From Pseudomonas viridiflava (lineage in GTDB: Bacteria; Pseudomonadota; Gammaproteobacteria; Pseudomonadales; Pseudomonadaceae): a DNA stretch of 64,000 bases. Positions 51,544 to 62,357 of this stretch are shown here, one piece after another. The DNA is taken from contig NZ_LKEH01000026.1 of the NCBI RefSeq assembly GCF_001642795.1, positions 322,098 through 386,097 on the forward strand, read 5' to 3'. Positions within the stretch are counted from its first letter, which is position 1. Each line of letters opens with the position of its first letter. The notes under the pieces are model-generated. The model was not told the DNA's origin, searched no databases, and saw only the letters and a program-made list of their open reading frames with translations. A program made the translations under genes and the position numbers.

Positions 51544-51547
<4 letters not shown>
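51026..51547 (-). CDS. Retropepsin-like aspartic protease (clan AA, TIGR02281 type)
   Basis: 173 residues. One N-terminal membrane segment ([18 protein letters not shown], about 14-31), then a single-lobe aspartic protease domain with [12 protein letters not shown] (DTGA at 81-84), expected to work as a dimer. The domain is predicted on the periplasmic side. Target unknown. It overlaps the phytase-like gene by 4 nt and lies between parE and parC, a conserved position in pseudomonads as I recall. Confidence 0.87.
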
Positions 51548-54431
<2,884 letters not shown>

Positions 54432-54495
54432 TTATCAATCGTTCATTAAATTTCGGGAGTTGAATGTTCTTTATATGCCTTTGATCGGCAGTCAT

Positions 54496-55113
54496 TTACA
54501 GCGCTGACAGATCAATCCCTTGCAACAGGCTCGGGGCAAACCCGGCAAAACTAAGCAGCGCCGGCATTTGCTCGGCAAAACCCTGATAGCTGTGGTCGCC
54601 ACCGGGCTGGATGCGCAATGCGCAGGCACGGTAGAAAGCCTGAGCGCGGCGGTAATCCAGCGTCTCATCGCCCGTCTGCAGCCAGACCTGAATCTGCTGC
54701 GGATCCTGGGGAGCAGGCACTTCCAGCCCCGCCAGCGCGTCGATATGGTCTTGCGTCAGTTGCCACTGCTCACCGGTGTACAGATTCTGCTGCGTGCCAA
54801 GAAACCCGTCGAACAGTTGATGCGGATTGACAGCCGGGTTGATCAGCACGGCCTTGAGACCGTGGCACTGCGCCAAATGAGTCGCATAGTAGCCGCCGAG
54901 CGAGCTGCCGACCAGCAAAGGCCGACCCAGCGCAGCAATGGCCGACTCAAGCTGAACCATGGCCTGGCGCGGATGATGATGCAGTTCAGGGACTTGAAGC
55001 TGTTCGGCGAGACCCAGCGTCTTCATCAGCGCGAGCAGTTGGCAGGCCTTTCTCGACAAAGCCGAGCTGTTCAGGCCATGGATGTACAGCAATGAGGGGG
55101 TTTCACTGGTCAC
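54496..55113 (-). CDS. yqiA: YqiA-family alpha/beta-hydrolase esterase
   Basis: 205 residues. UPF0227 family. Nucleophile elbow GSSLGGYYA, N-terminal LLYIHGLNSSALS, and late His in GGDHSYQGF; together these form the Ser-Asp-His triad. Esterase of unknown natural substrate. GTG start at 55113, supported by AGGAG eight bases upstream. It lies 73 bp upstream of parE and 88 bp downstream of cpdA, matching the E. coli cpdA-yqiA-parE order. Confidence 0.92.
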   Translation of the reverse strand: MTSETPSLLYIHGLNSSALSRKACQLLALMKTLGLAEQLQVPELHHHPRQAMVQLESAIAALGRPLLVGSSLGGYYATHLAQCHGLKAVLINPAVNPHQLFDGFLGTQQNLYTGEQWQLTQDHIDALAGLEVPAPQDPQQIQVWLQTGDETLDYRRAQAFYRACALRIQPGGDHSYQGFAEQMPALLSFAGFAPSLLQGIDLSAL

Positions 55114-55201
55114 GCTGCCGCTCCTGGGTGCAAAGCAAAGCCGCGCAGTTTACAGGGACTAACGCGACAAAACCTTACTGGAAATAGTTACGTAAGACGA
55201 T

Positions 55202-56008
55202 TCAGTAGCCGGTGCCGCCGTAATCGGCCTCGAACACCATGCCGACCACGCGGGAAACCCCCGTTTCAAGCTGTCCGTCGTCGTGCAAACGCAGCCATCG
55301 ATAGCCTGGCGCAAGGGTGTCCAGCTTGAAGTCTTCACTGCCCGGCGCGAACTGAATGCAGGTCGAAGGTGAAGCCAGCAACCTCACACCCTGGCGCATC
55401 TGGTCGAACTCCTGATGCACATGCCCCCAGAGCACGGCGCGGACCTGTGGAAACCGATCCACAACCGCGAAAAACGCCTCGGCGTTGCGCAAACCAATCG
55501 GCGCCATCCATTCACAGCCGATCGCCACCGGATGGTGATGCAGGCAAACCAGATGATGCCGGTCGGGCGCTTCGCTCAACGACTGCGCCAGCAGCTGCAA
55601 CTGTGATTCAGCCAGAAAACCCGGCACCGAGCCCGGTACCGCAGAATCCAGCAACGTGACACGCCACTGGCCAATATCCAGCACCGGCTCCAGCAACCCG
55701 GCCCCCTGCGCCACCTGTTCCATCTGCGGCAACTCATCGTGATTGCCGGCAAACCAGCGCGCAGGCGCTGCGATCTGTCCGCTGAGCCGACGAAACGCCT
55801 CATACGACTCCACGCTGCCATCCTGGGAAATATCCCCACTGGCAATCACCGCATCAATATCCGACTGCTCGGCCAGCACCCGCTCGACCACCTTTTCCAG
55901 GCTGTCACGGGTATTCATGCCCAGCAACGTGCCGTCCGCCTCGGCAAACAGGTGGCTGTCGGATAGCTGGACCAGCAAAACTGACGATGAAGGGGCTGCG
56001 CTCGGCAA
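55202..56008 (-). CDS. cpdA: 3',5'-cyclic-AMP phosphodiesterase CpdA
   Basis: 268 residues. Class III metallophosphodiesterase that hydrolyses cAMP. Metal ligands: QLSDSHLF, ASGDISQDGS, FAGNHDE, CLHHHPV and WGHVHQEF. The start appears to be TTG at 56008, with AGGAG at good distance; no ATG lies before the first motif. Its upstream neighbour in other gammaproteobacteria is yqiB, but here the islet at 56.1-58.64 kb intervenes. Confidence 0.94.
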   Translation of the reverse strand: MPSAAPSSSVLLVQLSDSHLFAEADGTLLGMNTRDSLEKVVERVLAEQSDIDAVIASGDISQDGSVESYEAFRRLSGQIAAPARWFAGNHDELPQMEQVAQGAGLLEPVLDIGQWRVTLLDSAVPGSVPGFLAESQLQLLAQSLSEAPDRHHLVCLHHHPVAIGCEWMAPIGLRNAEAFFAVVDRFPQVRAVLWGHVHQEFDQMRQGVRLLASPSTCIQFAPGSEDFKLDTLAPGYRWLRLHDDGQLETGVSRVVGMVFEADYGGTGY

Positions 56009-56100
56009 GGCCGTCTCCTGGAAGGGATTCAGCGCGATTATGTGACGGCGAGCGATACGGGTAAACCCGGAATGTGGGTGTGGGTCACATTTGCAGGATG

Positions 56101-56313
56101 TCAGGGGAGACGTTGGCTCTTGGCTCGAGCTTTGCGAACTGTCTGTGCAATCAACGCACCCAACGCCATACCTGCCAACCCGGCAAAGGACAGATAGCCC
56201 AGCGCCTGTTCGTAGGGCATTTCAGGCCAGTAGTGACCGAGGATCAGCACTGTAAAAACCAAGCCAATTAGCAGACCGGACAGTGACGCCAATAAAGCTC
56301 GTACTATACCCAT
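56101..56313 (-). CDS. Small two-pass membrane protein, unknown
   Basis: 70 residues (71 if the ATG at 56316 is used). Two hydrophobic segments (LLASLSGLLIGLVFTVLILG and YLSFAGLAGMALGALIAQ) and a short basic end (TVRKARAKSQRLP). GAGG lies five bases before the second ATG. It has normal GC and follows the islet on the same strand, upstream of cpdA. I do not recognise a family. Confidence 0.6.
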   Translation of the reverse strand: MGIVRALLASLSGLLIGLVFTVLILGHYWPEMPYEQALGYLSFAGLAGMALGALIAQTVRKARAKSQRLP

Positions 56314-56357
56314 CATCGCCTCACACCTTAGTGGCTCCCGTGTACATCAGATCAACA

Positions 56358-56864
56358 TCAAGCCTTGCACAGGGTCACCCAGACCTCATCCAGATCATCT
56401 TCCAGACATAGCAGCGCCTCAAACCCCGAATCCGGGAACAGCCGATTGAGCTTCGCGCCCCAACAGTCCCGAATAACCGCGCCCAGCTCAGCAGCCTCCT
56501 CGTAACCGATATCACCCAGCAAGCTGGTGATTTCGACCATATTTATCCAGTACGGTATCTTCTGAAGAGGCACCTGCCGCTCCAGCGAGTCTTCATACTT
56601 GGAATATGTGAAGTTCTCTTCGATGAAGTACCCGCCTTCATGAACAATGATCGTGGGGTTGAAGAGCGCGGCGAAACTTTCGATGAAGTCCGCCGGGAAA
56701 TCCAGACGCGACAGATTCATGTACAGATAACAGAACTTTGATGTATTGGTCCTACCCCCCACCACATAATCCGCATAAGGATAGATGATCGGCACATCAC
56801 CCCGGGCCGAAGACTCCGACCGAAAGAGTCCCTTGAGTCGTTTAACTACTTTTAAGCTCATCAT
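56358..56864 (-). CDS. Islet protein, candidate immunity paralogue (168 aa)
   Basis: 168 residues, acidic, no membrane segment or signal. From FIESFAALFNPT to the end (about 109 residues) it is 64% identical (70 positions by hand count) to the C-terminal part of the 211-residue protein at 58005-58640, and weakly similar to the 149-residue protein at 57091-57540. Landmarks: EGGYFIEENF, YWINMVEITSLLGDIGYE and EDDLDEVWVTLC. Function unknown; the pattern of small acidic paralogues is what toxin-immunity families look like. The ATG pair overlaps the end of the DUF4926 gene by 4 nt. Last gene of the islet. Confidence 0.8.
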   Translation of the reverse strand: MMSLKVVKRLKGLFRSESSARGDVPIIYPYADYVVGGRTNTSKFCYLYMNLSRLDFPADFIESFAALFNPTIIVHEGGYFIEENFTYSKYEDSLERQVPLQKIPYWINMVEITSLLGDIGYEEAAELGAVIRDCWGAKLNRLFPDSGFEALLCLEDDLDEVWVTLCKA

Positions 56865-57073
56865 ATCCGCGCCAAAAGAGACAACTGCGAAGGAAGCAAT
56901 GTCAACTGCGCCGTCGTTCTGCCTTGCGAATCGGCAAACTCGACCTCGTACGCAATATCCGGAACAAAGAACTCATGCACAATCGTCCCCATTGCACCCT
57001 TGACCAAACCTTCATCAGGAACATTCACTTCAAGCCTGACCACGTCGAGCAACCTAAAATCCATTTGGCACAT
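56861..57073 (-). CDS. DUF4926-domain protein
   Basis: 70 residues. Matches the DUF4926 pattern: FRLLDVVRLEVNVPDEGLVKG, GTIVHEFF and YEVEFADSQGRTTAQLTLLP. A small beta-barrel-like fold is likely. DUF4926 genes are often found beside toxin/antitoxin or immunity-like genes in other bacteria, though the role is not established. I prefer ATG 57073 (AAGGG six bases upstream); ATG 57064 and a longer frame to 57127 are alternatives, the longer one overlapping the upstream gene. Confidence 0.78.
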   Translation of the reverse strand: MCQMDFRLLDVVRLEVNVPDEGLVKGAMGTIVHEFFVPDIAYEVEFADSQGRTTAQLTLLPSQLSLLARI

Positions 57074-57090
57074 CCAAAACCCTTCAAGCG

Positions 57091-57540
57091 TTAATCCGAA
57101 AAGCCAATCGTCACAAATACCTCGCAACCCTCATCATCGACAATCGCTCTGGCTTGGGCAAAAGACGGGCCGAATTCAGAGGCAAGCTTGGCGTTCCAAC
57201 TTCCTGCCAATGCATTCGCGACGACCGTCGATTGAGGCATCGAAAGATTTTCAAAAAGTCCCGTCACTTCGAGCAGATTCGTCCAGAACTGACTCTTGGC
57301 TGGCGAATTATCCGATTCCAACAGCGAGAGATAATAAGCCTCATCAAAGTTTTCCTTAACAAAAATCCAACCATCCACACGCATGAACTCGGGCCAGTAC
57401 AGCTTTGCCATACAGAGCGCAAAATCTGCCGACAGCCGCTGCGTATGATGAACCGCATGAATGTAATCGAAGCCTGAGACGAGATGATGAGCGTTATCGG
57501 CCCGGAACGACGCAAAATCAAAAGTTTCAAGCTCAGCCAT
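57091..57540 (-). CDS. Islet protein, diverged paralogue (149 aa)
   Basis: 149 residues, acidic, soluble. The second half follows the same pattern as the 168- and 211-residue proteins: GWIFVKENFDE, FWTNLLEVTGLFENLS, SWNAKLASEFG and DDEGCEVFVTIGF. Identity is low, so it diverged long before the other pair. Unknown function. The start overlaps the end of the 140-residue gene by 8 nt, so translation is probably coupled. Confidence 0.75.
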   Translation of the reverse strand: MAELETFDFASFRADNAHHLVSGFDYIHAVHHTQRLSADFALCMAKLYWPEFMRVDGWIFVKENFDEAYYLSLLESDNSPAKSQFWTNLLEVTGLFENLSMPQSTVVANALAGSWNAKLASEFGPSFAQARAIVDDEGCEVFVTIGFSD

Positions 57541-57955
57541 TTAACTCACGCAACGCCGAAAACGGATTCAGCAGTTCAGGAGCATCACTCCATATAATCC
57601 ACTCATGACTGTCAAAGGCCTCAAGCGCGATAAAACAGTTCTGCGGCGGTTCATCCACCTCGATGGGTTTCCTGATCTTGTCGACAGAATCCACCGCGAC
57701 GATAAAGCAGTCGAAGACCTGCTCGATATCATTAGCGAAGAGGCGTAGTTCCTCCCAACTGAACACCCATCCTTTTTCGAGGACCCGCAGCTGCTCCTCA
57801 AAGTCAGGCATAGCCAACCCTGCCGGAGCGATGCCGACACCATAAAACTCAAGCACTGCCCAGATCCATTTGTTTTCGGGTACAAGCGCTGTGACATCCT
57901 TGAGATTGGCTATACACCTCAGTCCTGGCGATGCCGATATCTGTAGCGATTTCAA
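57533..57955 (-). CDS. Islet protein, unknown acidic (140 aa)
   Basis: 140 residues, rich in Asp/Glu and aromatic residues (FSWEELRLFANDIEQVFDCF; HEWIIWSDAPELLNPF). It does not clearly resemble the other islet paralogues. No signal or membrane segment. No ATG lies near the start; TTG 57955 with AGGAAGA about ten bases upstream is the best candidate. Unknown function, inferred to belong with the islet by co-direction and overlap. Confidence 0.68.
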   Translation of the reverse strand: MKSLQISASPGLRCIANLKDVTALVPENKWIWAVLEFYGVGIAPAGLAMPDFEEQLRVLEKGWVFSWEELRLFANDIEQVFDCFIVAVDSVDKIRKPIEVDEPPQNCFIALEAFDSHEWIIWSDAPELLNPFSALRELNG

Positions 57956-58004
57956 AACAGATTCTTCCTATGCCCAGTTTTACGCCGTCCATTCCTACGA
58001 AAAA

Positions 58005-58640
58005 CTAGCGCCGGCATAAAGTCACCCATACCTCATCCAGATCATCTTCCAGCAGAAGTATGGCTTCTGAGCCGGACGCTGGAAACTGCTGGTCAAGCTT
58101 ATCATTCCAGCACTTACATATTACCGCACCTATTTCAGCCGCATCTTCATAACTGATATCACCCAACAAACTGGCAATCTCAACCATGTTGATCCAGTAA
58201 GAAACATCAGGGGCATCCACACCACTTTGCAGAAACTCCTGATACTTTAACTCCGTATAATTTTCCCCAACAAAATAACCTCCCTCCTTATAAAACAGCG
58301 TGGGATTAAACAAGGCAGCGAAGCTGACGATGAAGTCACTGCGTAGATCCTTCTTTTCTCTGACCATATAGAAATAGTCAAACCGGGAAAGACTTTCATC
58401 ATTAACAGCTAGATAATCTGAATAACAATCTTTGGGCGCGGAGCCACTCATTTCGAACACTCGTGGCTGCCCTCCAAGCAGAGAGCGTATCTCGAGCTTT
58501 TCCGCATAAAGCGTACGTGGCGGCTGATTTTCCCAGGTGTGTTCGGGTGGCCGTGGCTCCGGCGGGGGTTTGGCAGGTCCGTTCGGCCGGCAAACACCCG
58601 GCGTCGGCGAATAGTTGCCTCTGGTGTCGTAAACACCCAT
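58005..58640 (-). CDS. Islet protein with Pro-rich N-terminus and immunity-like C-terminus (211 aa)
   Basis: 211 residues in two parts. Residues 1-50 are Pro-rich (VCRPNGPAKPPPEPRPPEHT) in GC-rich DNA; residues about 52-211 are homologous to the 168-residue islet protein and lie in clearly AT-richer DNA (many AAA/TAT runs at 58180-58340). It looks like a chimera joined near 58480. A strong AAGGAG nine bases before the ATG supports expression. First gene of the five-gene unit. Unknown function. Confidence 0.78.
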   Translation of the reverse strand: MGVYDTRGNYSPTPGVCRPNGPAKPPPEPRPPEHTWENQPPRTLYAEKLEIRSLLGGQPRVFEMSGSAPKDCYSDYLAVNDESLSRFDYFYMVREKKDLRSDFIVSFAALFNPTLFYKEGGYFVGENYTELKYQEFLQSGVDAPDVSYWINMVEIASLLGDISYEDAAEIGAVICKCWNDKLDQQFPASGSEAILLLEDDLDEVWVTLCRR

Positions 58641-58892
58641 GGCGGTGAACTCCTTGTATCAATGATCACGCGTCCATGCGCTGGGGCGGTGCAGTTCAGT
58701 CGGTCGTGAAACCCTGGCTGAACGTAAGCAGATGAAAAACAGCCGGCGAGTTTAAGCGCTGGCGCAAGGTCGTCCAGCGTCAAAAAGTATCGGGAAATTT
58801 CGGAAGCGAAAGCTGAAACGTATTCAGCAAAATGCCGCCCATGAATAGCGGCATCTGTCAGCAGAGCGTGTCAAAACGTATCGAAAAATGAA
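58641..58892. other. 252-bp junction between yqiB and the islet
   Basis: Holds the terminator at 58829-58854 and presumably the islet promoter. TTGACG occurs near 58780 on the minus strand, but I could not find a -10 at good spacing. No coding frame is supported; the frame at 58448-58783 is a shadow of the 211-residue gene. Confidence 0.5.
58829..58854 (-). terminator. Terminator after yqiB
   Basis: ATGCCGC/GCGGCAT stem with a nine-base loop; on the minus strand it is followed by TTTTG. The weak T run makes it moderate. It would insulate the islet from the nudF-yqiB transcript. Confidence 0.6.
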
Positions 58893-59345
58893 TCAGCGGA
58901 CCGCTTCGAACTCATGCCCACAGGCCAGACAGTGGCTCAGCCATTCGCCCAGAAACAGATTGAGCTGGGCCTTTTCGTCCGGCTGGTGCATGTCGGCGTT
59001 GGGATACGGATAGATCCCCCGGAAGCGACGGGCGTGTTCGGCGCCGATGACTTCGGCCATGCGTGCGTCGTGGTAGACCTGTACTTCCAGACTGGGTATC
59101 GGCAGCCATGGCAGGCTGTGTTCCTGGCGCACCTGCAGGGTGGTGGTGTACGGGCAGTCGAGCAGAACCTCGACTGCCAGCACGCCCAGCATCTGGTCAC
59201 CCTGGGTCACCGCAACGCGCCGTGAGCGCTGTTCGTTGCGCATGTCCGGCAACAAACGCATCAAGCGCGCGTAGTTGGCCTCGCAGGCAGCCTGCAGCCC
59301 GGCAAGATCAACACGGTAGCGCTCGCGCAGTAGATTCACGACCAT
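58893..59345 (-). CDS. yqiB: DUF1249 protein (YqiB)
   Basis: 150 residues. DUF1249 pattern: YRVDLAGLQAACEANYARLMRLLP, EVLLDCPYTTTLQVRQE, VQVYHDARMAEVI and YPYPNADMHQPDEKAQLNLFL. Cytoplasmic, unknown biochemical role. The ATG overlaps the nudF end by 10 nt and is preceded by AAGGGGG. The nudF-yqiB-cpdA order of other gammaproteobacteria is kept, apart from the islet. Confidence 0.92.
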   Translation of the reverse strand: MVVNLLRERYRVDLAGLQAACEANYARLMRLLPDMRNEQRSRRVAVTQGDQMLGVLAVEVLLDCPYTTTLQVRQEHSLPWLPIPSLEVQVYHDARMAEVIGAEHARRFRGIYPYPNADMHQPDEKAQLNLFLGEWLSHCLACGHEFEAVR

Positions 59346-59953
59346 AACCCCCTTATTTCAGCGCGGTTCAACGCCAGCCATTGCAAGGCGATGATCGTTG
59401 CCGCGTTCATGATTCTTCCATCAGCCACGGCCTGCATCGCATCGTCGAACGACCAGACTGTCACGCGGATGTCTTCGCCTTCGGATTCAAGCCCGTGCAG
59501 GCCGCCCGCCCCCTGACTGTCGCACTGCCCCATGAACAGGTGAACGAATTCGTCACTGCCGCCCGGCGAAGGAAAGTATTTGGTGATCGGCCATAGCGCG
59601 CCGAACACAAGCCCAGCTTCCTCTTCTGCCTCACGATGAGCAACTTCTTCCGGGTGCTCGTCCTTGTCGATCAGGCCGGCCACCAGTTCGATCAGCCAGG
59701 GGTTGCCAGTCTTCTCGACGGCACCTACGCGAAACTGCTCGATCAACACCACTTCGTCACGTTTGGCGTCATAAGGCAGCACGCAGACAGCGTCGTGGCG
59801 AACGAACAGCTCGCGGCTGATTTCTTTGCTGGTGCCGCCATCGAACAGCTCGTGTTGCAGGTACAGTTTGTCCAGTCTGTAAAAACCTTTGAAGCAGTTT
59901 TCCCGCCGGGTAATCTCGAAAGCCGTCGGTACTGATCGGGTGGTCTGAGTCAT
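59336..59953 (-). CDS. nudF: ADP-ribose pyrophosphatase
   Basis: 205 residues. Nudix hydrolase splitting ADP-ribose to AMP and ribose phosphate. Nudix box: GLIDKDEHPEEVAHREAEEE followed by AGL, fitting GX5EX7REUXEEXGU. Other motifs: CVLPYDAKRDEVVLIEQFR and PSPGGSDEFVHLFMG. First gene of nudF-yqiB. Divergent from the RsiV-type gene. Confidence 0.95.
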   Translation of the reverse strand: MTQTTRSVPTAFEITRRENCFKGFYRLDKLYLQHELFDGGTSKEISRELFVRHDAVCVLPYDAKRDEVVLIEQFRVGAVEKTGNPWLIELVAGLIDKDEHPEEVAHREAEEEAGLVFGALWPITKYFPSPGGSDEFVHLFMGQCDSQGAGGLHGLESEGEDIRVTVWSFDDAMQAVADGRIMNAATIIALQWLALNRAEIRGLWS

Positions 59954-60161
59954 GGGTTTCTCGCTTGCGGCTATCTTGAACTTCCAACCATCCTAACGCG
60001 CATCGACCACTGGATGCAGCCCCCTTAAATAAGCAGGGTAGACGGCCGCTACGTAAAACAATTCTAATCCGCCCAGCGGCGAACCGAACCGGGCCTTTGC
60101 AGTCCAACCTGCCTGCATACGCACAACACGACCGCCTTTACTGACTCTGCCAAGGATCAAC

Positions 60162-60908
60162 ATGTCGTTACTGAGGATCACTTCACTGGCCTGCCTGGCT
60201 CTTTTGCTGGGCGCCTGCCAAAGCCTCTTCACGCCCAACATGCGCGCACCGCTGCAGGTTCAGCGTGATGCTTCCGAGCTGATAAAGCCAGGTTGCACCA
60301 CTGCCGACTGCCCGCTGGTGAACATCGATACCGTGCATTTTCCTGACGAGCCAAAGCTGGACGCCATCGTCCAGAAGACGCTGCTGCAACTCACTGTCGC
60401 TGACAGCAGCACGCCGCCGCCCGCGTCGATCAAGGCTTATCAGGAGCAGTTCCTGAACCGTGCCCAGGGCCGCAACAGCAGCTACCTGCAAGCCAAGGTA
60501 CGCGAGCAGCATGACGGTATCGTGGTCGTCGAGCTGTCCAGTTACCTGGATAACGGCGGCGCTCATGGCAACCCTGGCCGGGCATTCATCAATTATTCAC
60601 GCCAACAGCAGAAGGTGCTGACGCTGGCCGACATGGTAATTCCAGGCAAGGAGCAGGAGTTCTGGCAGAAAGCCGAACTGGCTCATCAGGGCTGGCTGGT
60701 GTCGAGCAAGATGAACGAAGACGCTGCATTCGTGCAGACCTGGCCGTTCAAGCGCACGCCGCACATTGCCCTGACCTACGGCGCTGTGATCCTCAAGTAT
60801 CCGGTGGAAACCATCGCGCCCTACTCCATGGGCCACATCGAGCTGAAGATTCCTTACCCTCAGCTCAATGGCATCATCAAGTCGGAACTGTTTCCCGGCC
60901 GCGGCTGA
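60162..60908 (+). CDS. RsiV/DUF3298-family lipoprotein
   Basis: 248 residues. Lipobox LLGAC with Cys19. The body fits DUF3298/DUF4163 (RsiV-like): LDNGGAHGNPGRAFINYSRQ, LTLADMVIPGKEQEFWQ and GHIELKIPYPQL. Bacillus RsiV binds lysozyme, but this family is diverse, so no ligand is claimed. Probably anchored in the outer membrane, facing the periplasm. It overlaps the cytX end by 32 nt tail to tail. Confidence 0.85.
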   Translation: MSLLRITSLACLALLLGACQSLFTPNMRAPLQVQRDASELIKPGCTTADCPLVNIDTVHFPDEPKLDAIVQKTLLQLTVADSSTPPPASIKAYQEQFLNRAQGRNSSYLQAKVREQHDGIVVVELSSYLDNGGAHGNPGRAFINYSRQQQKVLTLADMVIPGKEQEFWQKAELAHQGWLVSSKMNEDAAFVQTWPFKRTPHIALTYGAVILKYPVETIAPYSMGHIELKIPYPQLNGIIKSELFPGRG

Positions 60909-62166
60909 TCGCACGACCGATCAACAGTTGCAGCACGCCAGCGACGATGAGCGCTGGCAGTGTTGCGCCGACATCCGGATACAGGTTTGCCAACAGGTGG
61001 TACGTGCTGATACCGCCCAGCCAGGCCAGCAGACTCATCCAGCGCAAGCCACTCGCCGCGACCTGACCGCCGCGACGACGCAGGATGAAGTGATCCACCA
61101 GCACCACGCCGAACAGCGGCGCGAACACCGAACCGATCAATAACAGAAAATTCTGGTACTGCGCCAACGGTGCGAGACACGCGATCAGCGTGCAGACGAT
61201 GCCGATGAACAGCGCCAGATGCTCGACCGTGATCCGAGTCAGCAACGCGGTGGACACCGCCGCCGAGTGAATATCGGCAAAAGCGTTTTCCGACTCGTCC
61301 AGCAGAATCAACAGCAACGGAATCCCCAGACCCGCGCCGGCCAGTGCCAGCAGCAGCGCATTCGTTTCGCCGCTCGGCGCGAACGCCAGGGTGTAGGCGA
61401 CGCCCAGCCCCATCAGCCAGAAGTTGCCGATAAAGAAGCCCACAGCGGTGCCACCGAACACGTTGCGTGCACGCTGGCCGAATCGGGAGTAGTCGGCGAT
61501 CAGCGGCAGCCAGGAAAGCGGCATGGCGATGGCGATGTCGAAACCCACGGCAAACGGCATCGACCCGTCACCGGTGCGCTCCCAGAGTGCGGCGAGGTCA
61601 GCCTTGGTCAACAGGTTCCAGGTCAGCCACAGGCAGGCGGCAAGTAACAGCCAGATACCCCAGCGGCGCAGGATCTGACGCACAAAGGTCAACGGCCCGC
61701 CGACGGCCAGCAGGGTCGCCAACGCACCGAAGAACAACGTCCAGAGCAGCGGATTGGCCCACAGGCTGCCTTCGGCAAAGGCACGTGCGCCCAGCAGGCT
61801 GGCGGCATCGCGCATGACGATGATCTCAAACGAACCCCAGCCGATCAGTTGGAGCAGGTTCAGCACGGCAGGCAACGACGCCCCCTTGCTGCCGAGGCTG
61901 AGTTTGAGCGCGGCCATGGACGACAGGCCTGTGTCCGTGCCGATCACCGCCACGCTGGCCAGCAGCAGGACGCCGACCAGGGTGCCGAAAAGTATCGCCA
62001 GCAATGCGCCGGACATGCCCAGCCCCGGCGCCAGCAAGGCACCGGTCTGCAGCACCATCAGGCCAATGCCCAACGAGAACCACAGGGAAAACAGATCGCG
62101 CCCGCCGAATACCCGCTGACTGGCAGCGATGGGTGTGTCGGGGGAATAAGTGCCGGGTGTATTCAC
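60877..62166 (-). CDS. cytX: Putative hydroxymethylpyrimidine transporter CytX
   Basis: 429 residues, about twelve membrane segments, NCS1 (cytosine-purine permease) family. Motifs: LFSLWFSLGIGLMVLQTGALL, NLLQLIGWGSFEIIVM, and DYSRFGQRARNVFGG. CytX members are usually tied to thiamin genes and are thought to import hydroxymethylpyrimidine. It lies downstream of thiC on the same strand, which fits. GTG start at 62166 with a weak Shine-Dalgarno, so a nearby start is possible. Confidence 0.87.
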   Translation of the reverse strand: MNTPGTYSPDTPIAASQRVFGGRDLFSLWFSLGIGLMVLQTGALLAPGLGMSGALLAILFGTLVGVLLLASVAVIGTDTGLSSMAALKLSLGSKGASLPAVLNLLQLIGWGSFEIIVMRDAASLLGARAFAEGSLWANPLLWTLFFGALATLLAVGGPLTFVRQILRRWGIWLLLAACLWLTWNLLTKADLAALWERTGDGSMPFAVGFDIAIAMPLSWLPLIADYSRFGQRARNVFGGTAVGFFIGNFWLMGLGVAYTLAFAPSGETNALLLALAGAGLGIPLLLILLDESENAFADIHSAAVSTALLTRITVEHLALFIGIVCTLIACLAPLAQYQNFLLLIGSVFAPLFGVVLVDHFILRRRGGQVAASGLRWMSLLAWLGGISTYHLLANLYPDVGATLPALIVAGVLQLLIGRAISRGRETVPT

Positions 62167-62210
62167 GGTTCTGGCTCGTTAGGAAATGAGTGATGTATCG
62201 TCTTGCGGTT

Positions 62211-62337
62211 CGGACGCGGAGCGTCCTGAGCGGCATTCCCACGCAGGAGTGAAGTGGGAATGATCGCCTCAACACTGATCCTGCCCATGCTCCGCGTGGG
62301 CATGCCGCCCGTGACGCTCCGTGTCACATCACGGAGC
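62211..62337. repeat. Palindromic intergenic repeat (copy E)
   Basis: GGACGCGGAGCGTCCTGAGC (right half), then CCCATGCTCCGCGTGGG and GTGACGCTCCGTGTCAC (left half), in the order right-left rather than left-right. It fills the gap between thiC and cytX and would lie in the middle of any joint transcript. Confidence 0.75.
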
Positions 62338-62357
62338 GCACACTGACAGCAGGCGTG

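Noticed and set aside
58448..58783. 111-codon minus-strand frame overlapping the yqiB-islet junction
   Set aside because: Out of frame with, and largely inside, the 211-residue gene, which has a strong Shine-Dalgarno and a paralogue. Considered as a toxin remnant, but no family features.
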